This document shows, one piece after another, positions 1 to 8,124 of a stretch of 37,653 nt of DNA. Source of the DNA: Comamonadaceae bacterium (GTDB lineage: Bacteria > Pseudomonadota > Gammaproteobacteria > Burkholderiales > Burkholderiaceae_C); the NCBI GenBank assembly GCA_003599455.1, contig QZKF01000062.1, forward strand, positions 1 through 37,653, read 5' to 3'. A model generated the notes under the pieces. It was given only the letters and a program-made list of their open reading frames with translations, was not told the DNA's origin and ran no database searches. A program made the position numbers and the translations under genes. Numbering within the stretch: the stretch's first letter is position 1; every line of letters begins with the position of its first letter.

Positions 1-2
1 TG

Positions 3-1100
3 GCTGCGCGCTCGCCGCGCGCCGTGCTGGCCGCGGCCGCCACGGCCGCGGTGGTGCTCGCGCTCGGCCTCTGGGGCCTGCTGTTTCCGCCGGCGGCCGT
101 GCGCGAAGCCGGCACCACGGCACTGCTCGGCTGGGCCGGCTTGTTGATGGCCATCACCTACACCGCCTACAGCGTGGTCTCGGTGGCGCACCAGGCCTGG
201 GGCGCGCGGCTCGGTGGCAACGAAGCCCAGCGCAGCCGCGTGGTGGCCTGGCGCGAAGGCCTGTCCCTGCTGGGCGTGCTGATCGCCGCCGTGCTGCCGG
301 CCACGCTGGGCCTGGGTGCCACGGTGGCGGCGTTCGCGGTGCTGCTGGCGCTGGGCTGGTGGGCCTGGAGCGGCTCGGCCACGCCGATCACCCTGCAAGC
401 CACCGGCACCGCCATGGCCCTGGGCGCGTCGCCGCTTCGCCAGCCGGCGTTCCTGCGCCTGCTCGCGGTGTTCGTGATCAACGGCACCGCCAGCGCGGTG
501 CCGGCCACGCTGGTGCTGTTCTTCGTGCAGGACCGGCTGCAGGCCGCGCCCGCGGTCGAGCCCGCGTTCCTGGCCACCTACTTCCTGTGCGCCGCGCTGT
601 CGATCCCGCTCTGGGTGCGGCTGGTGGCGCGGCTCGGGCTGGCGCGCACCTGGCTGGTGGGCATGGGCCTGTCGGTGGGGGTGTTCATCTGGGCCGCCAC
701 GCTGGGTGCGGGCGACGTGGCCGCCTTCCTGATCGTGTGCGCGCTCTCGGGCGTGGCGCTGGGCACCGACCTCACCCTGCCCGGCGCATTGCTCGCCGGC
801 CTGATCGGCCAGCTCGGTGAGCGCGGCCGGCGCGAAGGCGCGTACTTCGGCTGGTGGAACTTCGCCACCAAGCTCAACCTGGCGCTGGCCGCGGGCCTGG
901 CGCTGCCGCTGCTCGCGCTGTTCGGCTACACGCCCGGCGCGCGCGACCCGGCCGCGCTGCAGACCCTCACCGTTGCCTACTGCCTGCTGCCCTGCGCGCT
1001 CAAGCTGCTGGCCGCCGCCGCGCTGTACGCCCTCGTCATCCGGCCGGCGCAGCGCCTCGCGCCCGCGCCGTCCACCCCTTCCGCCCCGTCCACGCCCTGA
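3..1100 (+). CDS. MFS transporter of the GPH (melibiose-type) family, 5' end missing
   Basis: The reading frame is open to the left edge, so the true start lies outside the window and only about 366 residues are visible. The protein is a string of hydrophobic helices with short charged loops, as in a 12-helix secondary transporter. The loop after the first helices contains AYSVVSVAHQAWGARLG followed by an arginine-rich RSRVVAWREG stretch, which recalls the cytoplasmic loop of GPH/melibiose-type carriers. The substrate cannot be read from the sequence. The next gene starts 10 bp after the stop, and DUF3833, SDR and NTF2-like genes follow on the same strand. The same company is found in RpoE/ChrR-controlled stress clusters that also hold lipid methyltransferase and photolyase genes. 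By inference this carrier serves such a lipid-modification cluster rather than sugar uptake. Confidence 0.8.
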   Translation, partial: AARSPRAVLAAAATAAVVLALGLWGLLFPPAAVREAGTTALLGWAGLLMAITYTAYSVVSVAHQAWGARLGGNEAQRSRVVAWREGLSLLGVLIAAVLPATLGLGATVAAFAVLLALGWWAWSGSATPITLQATGTAMALGASPLRQPAFLRLLAVFVINGTASAVPATLVLFFVQDRLQAAPAVEPAFLATYFLCAALSIPLWVRLVARLGLARTWLVGMGLSVGVFIWAATLGAGDVAAFLIVCALSGVALGTDLTLPGALLAGLIGQLGERGRREGAYFGWWNFATKLNLALAAGLALPLLALFGYTPGARDPAALQTLTVAYCLLPCALKLLAAAALYALVIRPAQRLAPAPSTPSAPSTP

Positions 1101-1110
1101 GAGACCCCCC

Positions 1111-1650
1111 ATGCAAAGACGCCTTCTGATCGCCGCCGGCATCGCCTCGGCCGCCACCCTCTCCGGCTGCGCCGGCCCTCAAGTGGCGCAGTACGCGAAC
1201 GACAAGCCGGTGCTGGACCTGCGCACCTATTTCAACGGCACGCTGGACGCATACGGCGTGTTCACCGACCGCTCGGGCGCGGTGGTCAAGCGCTTCACCG
1301 TGGTCATGCGCTGCAGCTGGAACGGCGACGACGGCGTGCTCGACGAGGATTTCGTGTACTCGGACGGCACGACGCAGAAGCGCGTCTGGCGCATGAAGCA
1401 CCTGGGCAACGGCCAGTTCAGCGGCACCGCCGACGACGTGGTGGGCGTGGCGCGCGGCGAGCAGAAGGGCAACGCTTTCCGCTGGGGCTACACCTTGCTG
1501 TTGCCGGTGGATGGCAAGGCCTACGAGGTGCAGTTCGACGACTGGATGTACCTCGTGGACAACCGCGTGATGCTGAACAAGGCCGAGATGAGCAAGTTCG
1601 GCATCCGGCTGGGCGAGGTCACGCTGTCGTTCGTGAAACGCGCGCCATGA
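1111..1650 (+). CDS. DUF3833 lipoprotein
   Basis: This 179-residue protein opens with an Arg-containing N-terminus, a hydrophobic stretch and the lipobox LSGC. It should therefore be cleaved by signal peptidase II and anchored by its lipidated cysteine at about residue 19. The remainder, rich in beta-strand and aromatic residues (paired DGVLDEDF and FRWGYTLLLPVDG segments), matches the DUF3833 family, whose biochemical function is unknown. The ATG at 1111 was chosen because it gives a proper signal peptide; the open frame upstream of it is noise over the end of the transporter gene. Its stop overlaps the start of the SDR gene by 4 bp (ATGA), which indicates translational coupling in one operon. 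In related genomes DUF3833 genes sit beside cyclopropane/furan fatty-acid-type methyltransferases, so a role in membrane lipid modification is a reasonable inference. Confidence 0.85.
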   Translation: MQRRLLIAAGIASAATLSGCAGPQVAQYANDKPVLDLRTYFNGTLDAYGVFTDRSGAVVKRFTVVMRCSWNGDDGVLDEDFVYSDGTTQKRVWRMKHLGNGQFSGTADDVVGVARGEQKGNAFRWGYTLLLPVDGKAYEVQFDDWMYLVDNRVMLNKAEMSKFGIRLGEVTLSFVKRAP

Positions 1651-2519
1651 ACGCGCCGCGCGCCTTCGTCGAAGCGCCGGCCGCGGCCTCGCCGCGCACG
1701 GCCGCCGTGCCGCGCGGCTTTTCGCTGTTCAGGCCCATGAACCCGCCGATCACCGACTGGCGCGGCCTGCGCGTCTGGCTGGTCGGCGCCTCCAGCGGCA
1801 TCGGCGAGGCCACGGCCTCGGCGCTGCACGCGCGCGGCGCGCAGGTGCTGGTGTCGGCGCGCAAGGCCGGGGCGCTCGATGCCTTCGTGGCGGCGCACCC
1901 GCCGCGCGACGGCGCGGCGGCGGCGCAGGCCTGGCCGCTGGACGTGACCGATGCTGCGGCCGTGGCGCAGGCCGCGCGCGAGATCCTGGCCCAGGGAACG
2001 CTCGACCTGGTGGTGTACTGCGCCGGCCACTACCGCGAGATGCGCGCCAGCGACATGGACCTGGCCGACCTCAGGCGCCACCTGGACATCAACTACAGCG
2101 GCGCGCTGCACGTGCTCGACGCGGTGCTGCCGGCCATGACCGCGCGCGGGCGCGGCCACATCAGCCTGATCAGCAGCGTGGCGGGCTTTCGCGGCCTGCC
2201 CAAGAGCCTGGCCTACGGGCCGACCAAGGCCGCCCTCACCAACCTCACCGAGACCCTGTACCTCGACCTGCAGCCGCTGGGCCTGGGCGTGAGCGTGGTG
2301 CACCCCGGTTTCGTGCAGACACCGCTGACCGCGCAGAACGACTTCACCATGCCGGCGCTGATCACGCCACCGCAGGCGGCGCAGGCCATGATCGAAGGCT
2401 GGGGCCAGGGTGCGTTCGACATCCACTACCCCAAGCGCTTCACGCGCTGGATGAAGCTGCTGCGCCTGCTGCCCTACCGCGCGTATTTCCCGGCGGTGCG
2501 CCGCTTCACCGGGCTATAA
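1647..2519 (+). CDS. Short-chain dehydrogenase/reductase (SDR)
   Basis: This is a 290-residue NAD(P)-dependent oxidoreductase with a Rossmann fold. The cofactor-binding GASSGIG lies at residues 47-53, the CAG variant of the NNAG motif at about 125-127, a catalytic serine at about 177, and the YxxxK pair at Tyr190 and Lys194. The substrate is not identifiable. The start at 1647 overlaps the stop of the lipoprotein gene by 4 bp. An internal ATG at 1738 lies just before the conserved core and would remove a 30-residue Ala/Pro-rich extension, so the exact start is uncertain. An SDR of this kind is also found in singlet-oxygen (RpoE/ChrR) clusters, where it is expressed with lipid-modifying enzymes. 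Confidence 0.9.
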   Translation: MNAPRAFVEAPAAASPRTAAVPRGFSLFRPMNPPITDWRGLRVWLVGASSGIGEATASALHARGAQVLVSARKAGALDAFVAAHPPRDGAAAAQAWPLDVTDAAAVAQAAREILAQGTLDLVVYCAGHYREMRASDMDLADLRRHLDINYSGALHVLDAVLPAMTARGRGHISLISSVAGFRGLPKSLAYGPTKAALTNLTETLYLDLQPLGLGVSVVHPGFVQTPLTAQNDFTMPALITPPQAAQAMIEGWGQGAFDIHYPKRFTRWMKLLRLLPYRAYFPAVRRFTGL

Positions 2520-2526
2520 CGCGTCC

Positions 2527-2979
2527 ATGCACACCGACGACACGCCCGACCTGCGCCCCGCCATCGACCGCCTCTGCAACTGGTTCGAGGCAATCTCGCC
2601 GCGCACGCTGGACCAGCTAGATGCGTTCTACACCGCCGACGCGCGCTTCAAGGATCCGTTCAACGAGGTGCAGGGTATCCCGGCGATCGCGCGCATCTTT
2701 GCCCACATGTTCGAGAGCCTGCACGGGCCGCGCTTCGTGGTCACGGCGCGCATCGTGGACGGGACGCAGTGTTTCCTGGCCTGGGAATTCCGCTTCCGCT
2801 TCAAGCGCTTCGACACCACCACCGAGCAGGTGGTGCGTGGCGGCTCGCACCTGTTGATGACGAACGACGGCCTGATCCGCGACCACCGCGACTACTGGGA
2901 CGCGGCCGAGGAGCTGTACGAGAAGCTGCCGGTGGTGGGAGGGCTGATGCGCTGGCTGAAACAGCGAGCGAACAGCTGA
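2527..2979 (+). CDS. NTF2-like / SnoaL-like fold protein
   Basis: This 150-residue protein has the layout of the NTF2-like cone fold: an N-terminal helix, then LDAFYTADARFKDPFNEVQG (about residues 32-51), and strands FLAWEFRFRF and HLLMTNDGLIRDHRDYWDA. In this superfamily the pocket may act as an enzyme (ketosteroid isomerase, SnoaL cyclase) or only bind a ligand, and I see no diagnostic catalytic set. It begins 7 bp after the SDR stop and is the last gene of the operon. The GST gene follows on the opposite strand, 6 bp beyond its stop. The set of transporter, lipoprotein, SDR and NTF2-like protein suggests it handles a hydrophobic intermediate. That is inference. Confidence 0.85.
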   Translation: MHTDDTPDLRPAIDRLCNWFEAISPRTLDQLDAFYTADARFKDPFNEVQGIPAIARIFAHMFESLHGPRFVVTARIVDGTQCFLAWEFRFRFKRFDTTTEQVVRGGSHLLMTNDGLIRDHRDYWDAAEELYEKLPVVGGLMRWLKQRANS

Positions 2980-2985
2980 GTCGCT

Positions 2986-3600
2986 TCAGTTCGGCCTGGT
3001 GTCCACGAAGCTCTGGCGCTGGTTGAGCTTGTCGCCCAGGCGCGCCAGGTTGGGGTAGGGCGTGCGCCAGTCGATCACCGGGAAACGGAAATCGAGGTAG
3101 CCCAGCGCGCAGCCCACGGCCACGTCGGACAGGCTGAAGTGGATGCCCGAGCAGAACGGCTTCTCGCCCAGGCCCTGGCTCATCGACTTCAGGCTGGCCT
3201 CGATCTTGGCGAGCTGGCGGTCGATCCAGGCCTTGCTGCGCTGCTGGTCGGTGCGGCCCGCCCAGGTGGTTTCCAGGCGCGCGAGGATCGCGGCGTCGAG
3301 CACGCCGTCGGCCAGCGCCTCCCAGGTCTTCACCTCGGCGCGCTCGCGGCCCTGCGAGGGAATGAGCTTGCCCACCGGCGAAAGCGTGTCGAGGTATTCC
3401 ACGATCACGCGCGAGTCGAACACCGCCTCGCCGCCTTCCATCACCAGGCAGGGCACCTTGCCGAGCGGGTTGGAGGTCATGATCTGCGTGTCGGCCGACC
3501 ACACATCTTCGAGGATGAACTGGTAGTCCAGTTTCTTCTCGGCCATGACGACGCGCACTTTTCGCACGTAGGGGCTGGTGATGGCGCCGATGAGTTTCAT
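2986..3600 (-). CDS. Glutathione S-transferase family protein
   Basis: This 204-residue protein has a thioredoxin-like N-terminal domain opening MKLIGAITSPYVRKVRV, the usual SPYVRKVR glutathione-site segment. A cis-proline region NPLGKVPCLV and the ExxxD-like VEYLD turn follow, then an all-helical C-terminal domain. The specific substrate is unknown. Length and motifs suggest a YibF-type cytosolic GST. I chose the ATG at 3600 because homologues start exactly at MKLIG; the frame is open upstream to 3657 but adds 19 unrelated residues. A TAGAAT box (3636-3641 on this strand) lies about 36 bp upstream of the start. The gene is transcribed away from purB. Confidence 0.9.
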   Translation of the reverse strand: MKLIGAITSPYVRKVRVVMAEKKLDYQFILEDVWSADTQIMTSNPLGKVPCLVMEGGEAVFDSRVIVEYLDTLSPVGKLIPSQGRERAEVKTWEALADGVLDAAILARLETTWAGRTDQQRSKAWIDRQLAKIEASLKSMSQGLGEKPFCSGIHFSLSDVAVGCALGYLDFRFPVIDWRTPYPNLARLGDKLNQRQSFVDTRPN

Positions 3601-3635
3601 GGGGAGTGGGGTGATCGGTTGGACGTGGGAACACG

Positions 3636-3641
3636 ATTCTA
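3636..3641 (-). promoter_or_regulatory. Candidate -10 box of the GST gene
   Basis: TAGAAT on the minus strand would start transcription about 29 bases before the GST start codon. No convincing -35 hexamer is visible at the right spacing, so this rests on the -10 match alone. Confidence 0.3.
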
Positions 3642-3708
3642 GCGAGCACGCGCCCACGCCCGGCTGACGCGGGCCATGGCGCCCAACGGCGGGCGGCGCG
3701 CCGGATGA

Positions 3709-5154
<1,446 letters not shown>

Positions 5155-5247
5155 AACGCCGGGGCTTGACATGGCTCAAGCGGGCCCGGGCCGGGTCCGC
5201 CTAAAGTCCGGCCTGCGCATTTCTGCGCGGTCCCGGAGATGCTGGCC

Positions 5248-6015
5248 ATGGCCATCGAACTGTTCAATGAAGATGGCCACGTCTGTCTCATGTTCACCCA
5301 CCTCGCCGACGAGGGCGGCGAAGCCGTGCAGGCCAACCAGTTCCTGGTGATCCACGGCGACACCGGTGCCGTCATCGACCCGGGCGGCAACGTGGCCTAC
5401 AACGAGCTGCTGCTGACCATCGGGCGCTACTTCCCACCCAGCAGGCTGTCCATGATCCTGGCCTCGCACGCCGACCCGGACATCATCGCCTCGCTGGACC
5501 GCTGGATGACCAGCACGCAAGCCACGCTCTACATCTCGAGGCTGTGGGAGCGCTTCGCACCGCATTTCTGCAAGCCCGGCAAGACGCAGGGCCGCATCGT
5601 CGGCATCCCCGACCCGGGCGCGCGCATTGCGCTGGGCGGGAGCGAGCTGGTGGCATTGCCGGCGCACTTCATGCACTCGGAGGGCAACTTCCAGTTCTGG
5701 GATCCGGTGAGCCGCATCCTGTTCTCGGGCGATCTGGGCGTGTCCATCGGCAGCTCGGCCGACGCCGCGCGGCCGGTGACCTCGCTGGCCGGGCACATTC
5801 CCAAGATGGAGGGCTTCCACCGGCGCTACATGGTGTCGGCCAAGGTGCTGCGCCTGTGGGCCCACATGGCGCGCACGCTGCCGATCCGCATGATCGTCCC
5901 GCAGCACGGCGCGCCCCTGGCCGGCGCGGCCGTGGGCGAATTCATCGACTGGGTGAGCGACTTCAGCTGTGGCGTGGACCACCTGACGCAGGCCCACTAC
6001 GCCGTGCCCGCGTGA
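5248..6015 (+). CDS. Metallo-beta-lactamase-fold di-iron protein (ODP/flavodiiron-like)
   Basis: This 255-residue protein resembles the oxygen-binding di-iron domain related to flavodiiron proteins, without their flavodoxin part. Likely metal ligands are His74, Asp76 and Asp78 (ASHADPD), His143 (or His140) in PAHFMHSEGNF, Asp162 in FSGDLG, and His220 in PQHG. The first motif is HxDxD followed by Ile, whereas hydrolytic members and flavodiiron proteins carry HxExDH. An oxygen- or redox-sensing role is therefore more likely than hydrolysis. I chose the ATG at 5248 because GGAG at 5235-5238 is 9 bp upstream of it; an in-frame ATG at 5239 directly touches that site. The gene converges on the DUF3717/DUF1289 gene with a 4 bp gap. 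Confidence 0.75.
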   Translation: MAIELFNEDGHVCLMFTHLADEGGEAVQANQFLVIHGDTGAVIDPGGNVAYNELLLTIGRYFPPSRLSMILASHADPDIIASLDRWMTSTQATLYISRLWERFAPHFCKPGKTQGRIVGIPDPGARIALGGSELVALPAHFMHSEGNFQFWDPVSRILFSGDLGVSIGSSADAARPVTSLAGHIPKMEGFHRRYMVSAKVLRLWAHMARTLPIRMIVPQHGAPLAGAAVGEFIDWVSDFSCGVDHLTQAHYAVPA

Positions 6016-6019
6016 GGCC

Positions 6020-6436
6020 CTAGCGACCCGACTCTTCCAGCGCCCGCTCCGCATAGCGGTTGAAGCGCCAGGCGTCCCCTTCGATGGTGATGCGCCGCCA
6101 GCTCGCGCGCTTCTCGGCCGGCGTCATCTCGGTCCAGCGCTGCACCTCGTCGAAGCTGCGGCCGCAGCCCTTGCAGACCTCGTCGCCCTGGCTCGTGGAG
6201 CAGATGGCGATGCAGGGCGTGTCGGGCATGGTGTCGTACCAGGCCATCCACGCCGCGCGGGCCCTGGTCGGCAGCGTGGCCTCGTCGGCCTCGGTTTCGT
6301 GGAACCACACCATCAGCGCATAGACCTCGGCCAGCGCGCGCGTCTCCTTCGGCAGCGACACACCATCGGGCGAGGGTGAGCGCTCACGCCAGAAGTTGAT
6401 CGCGGCTTCGATGTCGGTGATGTGGATGCCGGCCAT
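6020..6436 (-). CDS. DUF3717-DUF1289 fusion protein with four-cysteine motif
   Basis: This 138-residue soluble protein joins two small families. Residues 1-45 match DUF3717 (ITDIEAAINFWRERSPSPDG, then an alanine/leucine helix). Residues about 73-117 match DUF1289, with Cys75, Cys79, Cys88 and Cys91 in PCIAICSTSQGDEVCKGCGR followed by a helix with the WTEMTPAEKR turn. The four cysteines probably bind a metal such as zinc. Neither domain has an established biochemical role. The fusion may work as a small metal-dependent adaptor, but nothing here proves it. The start at 6436 is the only ATG before the conserved ITDIE segment. It is divergent from the promoter of the TerC riboswitch gene. Confidence 0.8.
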   Translation of the reverse strand: MAGIHITDIEAAINFWRERSPSPDGVSLPKETRALAEVYALMVWFHETEADEATLPTRARAAWMAWYDTMPDTPCIAICSTSQGDEVCKGCGRSFDEVQRWTEMTPAEKRASWRRITIEGDAWRFNRYAERALEESGR

Positions 6437-6553
6437 GGGGTGTGGATCATAGCCAGTCCAGCGGCGTTACGACCTCGCCGGATGCCGCAACACCGCTTCA
6501 GCCTTGTGGTAACTGCGTACCCCGCCGGACGGCTGCGCGCCGTGACGGGCCGG

Positions 6554-6559
6554 TACAAT
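6554..6559 (+). promoter_or_regulatory. -10 box driving the yybP-ykoY leader
   Basis: TACAAT lies 9 bp before the first paired base of the riboswitch, so transcription would start near 6566, immediately upstream of the P1 stem. The context TACAATCGCGGG is identical to that before purB. No good -35 match is seen. Confidence 0.5.
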
Positions 6560-6568
6560 CGCGGGTCT

Positions 6569-6712
6569 CGAAGGGGAGTAGCTCTCCGATCCAGCGCAGA
6601 GGGGCCGCAATGCCCACCACCGGTGGACATTCGGGTTGTCGTCAGTACGAAGCCCCCGGCTTCCGGCAGCCCGGGCCCGGCGATCACGTCGCCAGGCCGA
6701 GCCAGACCTTTG
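6569..6712 (+). ncRNA. yybP-ykoY manganese riboswitch
   Basis: The leader contains the conserved 5' block AAGGGGAGTAGC (6571-6582) and the 3' block ending GCCAGACCTTTG (6701-6712). P1 can form between 6569-6574 and 6707-6712. Between them lie a GTCGTCAGTACGA segment (about 6638-6650) and CGGCGATCACGTCGCC (about 6679-6693), as in proteobacterial members of the class. This family senses Mn2+ at the junction of two docked helical legs and raises expression of Mn exporters. It sits 183 bp before a TerC/YjbE gene, a textbook target. Downstream 6713-6830 contains GGGCC-rich complementary stretches that could form the switching structure, but I could not fold it. This element and the hairpin at 6831-6868 account for most of the 459 bp between genes. 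Confidence 0.9.
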
Positions 6713-6830
6713 ATGGGCCCCCACGGGCCGATCAAGGCATGTCCATCCCCTTCGCCAGCGCGGTTGCGCCATCGTGGGCAGAGAAGACAGCGCCTTCTGA
6801 TCGCCGGTGGTGGTCAAGACGTGAGAAGGC

Positions 6831-6868
6831 GGGGCAGACGGCGGGGAAAGTGCCCCGCGTCCTGCCCC
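6831..6868 (+). promoter_or_regulatory. Long GC hairpin between riboswitch and terC-like start codon
   Basis: GGGGCAG (6831-6837) pairs with CTGCCCC (6862-6868), and inside it GCGGGG (6841-6846) pairs with CCCCGC (6853-6858) around a 6-base loop, separated by a 3x3 internal loop. There is no T-run after it (TGTGAACAAACG follows), so it is not a classical terminator. The ribosome-binding site GAGGA (6885-6889) begins 16 bases downstream. It may be part of the riboswitch expression platform, act on translation or Rho access, or stabilise the mRNA. Confidence 0.6.
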
Positions 6869-6894
6869 TGTGAACAAACGACAACGAGGAATTT

Positions 6895-7647
6895 ATGGAT
6901 TTCCTGACATCGCCTGCGTTCTGGGTCGCGCTGGGACAAATCATTCTGATCGACATCCTGCTGGGCGGCGACAACGCGGTCGTGATCGCGCTGGCCTGCC
7001 GCAAGCTGCCTCCCGCGCAGCGCACCAAGGGCATCATCTGGGGCACGGCCGGCGCCATCATCCTGCGTGTCATCCTGATCGCCTTCGCAATGACGCTGCT
7101 GACCGTGCCGTTCATCAAACTCGTCGGCGCCATCCTGCTGGTGTGGATCGGCGTCAAGCTGCTGGCACCCGATGACGAGGCTCACGGCGATATCCAGACC
7201 AGCGACAAGCTGCTCGCCGCCATCAAGACCATCATCGTGGCCGACCTCGTCATGAGCGTGGACAACGTCATCGCCATCGCTGGCGCCGCCCAGAACGCGG
7301 GCGAGCACTCGTTCCTGCTGGTGGTGCTGGGCCTGTTGATCTCCATCCCCATCATCGTCTGGGGCAGCACGATGGTCATCAAGCTGATGGCGCGTTTCCC
7401 CATCATCATCACCCTCGGCGGCATGCTGCTGGGCTGGATTGCGGGTGGCATGCTGGTCACCGACCCAGCCTTCGTCAACCCGGACAAGTGGCTGTGGATG
7501 CCCAAGCTCGGCACGCTCGATGCACAGGGCGCGGCTGTCATCTCCAACACGCTGTACTGGACCGCTCACATCGTCGGCGCGTTGCTGGTTCTGGCGCTCG
7601 GCAAGTGGATATCTTCCCGCCGTCCGCCGGTCACACACGAGGCCTGA
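6895..7647 (+). CDS. TerC/YjbE-family integral membrane metal exporter
   Basis: The 250-residue product has seven or so hydrophobic helices and the two repeats that define the TerC superfamily: IDILLGGDNAVVIAL (about residues 19-33) and VADLVMSVDNVIAIAG (about 114-129). The acidic GGDNA and SVDN positions in the membrane are thought to bind the metal. This YjbE branch is the group typically found behind yybP-ykoY leaders, and members export manganese or help metallate exported proteins. The start at 6895 has GAGGA at 5 bp spacing. Expression is probably increased by high Mn2+ through the leader at 6569-6712. A strong terminator follows at 7671, so the gene is likely monocistronic. An Mn2+ efflux role is an inference from family and leader. 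Confidence 0.92.
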   Translation: MDFLTSPAFWVALGQIILIDILLGGDNAVVIALACRKLPPAQRTKGIIWGTAGAIILRVILIAFAMTLLTVPFIKLVGAILLVWIGVKLLAPDDEAHGDIQTSDKLLAAIKTIIVADLVMSVDNVIAIAGAAQNAGEHSFLLVVLGLLISIPIIVWGSTMVIKLMARFPIIITLGGMLLGWIAGGMLVTDPAFVNPDKWLWMPKLGTLDAQGAAVISNTLYWTAHIVGALLVLALGKWISSRRPPVTHEA

Positions 7648-7670
7648 TCGAGGTAGCCGCGCTTCCATCC

Positions 7671-7708
7671 AAGGGGCGGTGTCCGCAAGGGCATCGCCCC
7701 TTTTCTTT
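7671..7708 (+). terminator. Intrinsic terminator after the TerC/YjbE gene
   Basis: AAGGGGCG (7671-7678) pairs with CGCCCCTT (7695-7702) and is followed by a T-rich tract (TTTTCTTTT). It is placed 23 bp after the stop codon. Confidence 0.85.
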
Positions 7709-7745
7709 TCCGGCGAGCGCCACCACCGGCTGGTATGCTGACCGC

Positions 7746-8093
7746 ATGAAACTCATCCTGACCTGGCTGCTCGCGGCCTGCGCCCTGCTGCTGGTGGCCT
7801 ACCTCTACCCCGGCGTGCAGGTGCAGAGCTTCACCTCGGCCCTGATCGCCGCGGCGGTCATCGGCCTGTTCAACGCCGTGTTGCGGCCCATCCTGGTGAT
7901 CCTGACCCTGCCGGTCACGGTCATCACGCTCGGCCTCTTCCTGTTCGTGATCAACGCGCTGCTGTTCTGGGCCGCCGCAAGCGTGCTCGACGGCTTCCAG
8001 GTCAGCGGTTTCGTGGCGGCGCTGCTGGGATCGCTGATCTACTCGGTGCTGATGCTGGTGGTGAACACCGCCACGCGTTCCATCCTGCGCTGA
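7746..8093 (+). CDS. Phage holin family 4 / YvlD-like small membrane protein
   Basis: This 115-residue protein is almost entirely hydrophobic, with four predicted membrane helices. It contains the family-typical [23 protein letters not shown] region (about residues 39-61) and a C-terminal [15 protein letters not shown]. It belongs to the family named after a mycobacteriophage holin (PF04020), but chromosomal members such as YvlD are not phage genes. No lysin or other phage gene is nearby, so the holin name should not be taken as function. The start at 7746 gives a short positively charged MK followed by the first helix. A terminator separates it from the upstream gene. Confidence 0.85.
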   Translation: MKLILTWLLAACALLLVAYLYPGVQVQSFTSALIAAAVIGLFNAVLRPILVILTLPVTVITLGLFLFVINALLFWAAASVLDGFQVSGFVAALLGSLIYSVLMLVVNTATRSILR

Positions 8094-8124
8094 GCGCAGC
8101 CGCCGGCCCGCCAGAACGGCGGTC

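Noticed and set aside
5166..5207. Possible promoter (TTGACA at 5166-5171 and TAAAGT at 5202-5207) before the ODP gene
   Set aside because: The two elements are 30 bp apart, which does not fit sigma-70. A sigma-28 reading fails on spacing and on the -10 match.
6831..6868. Hairpin as an intrinsic terminator of the riboswitch
   Set aside because: No T-run follows it. Kept only as a regulatory structure.
7746..8093. Prophage remnant suggested by the holin family name
   Set aside because: No lysin, integrase, capsid or att-like repeat is nearby. This family has many ordinary chromosomal members (YvlD-like).
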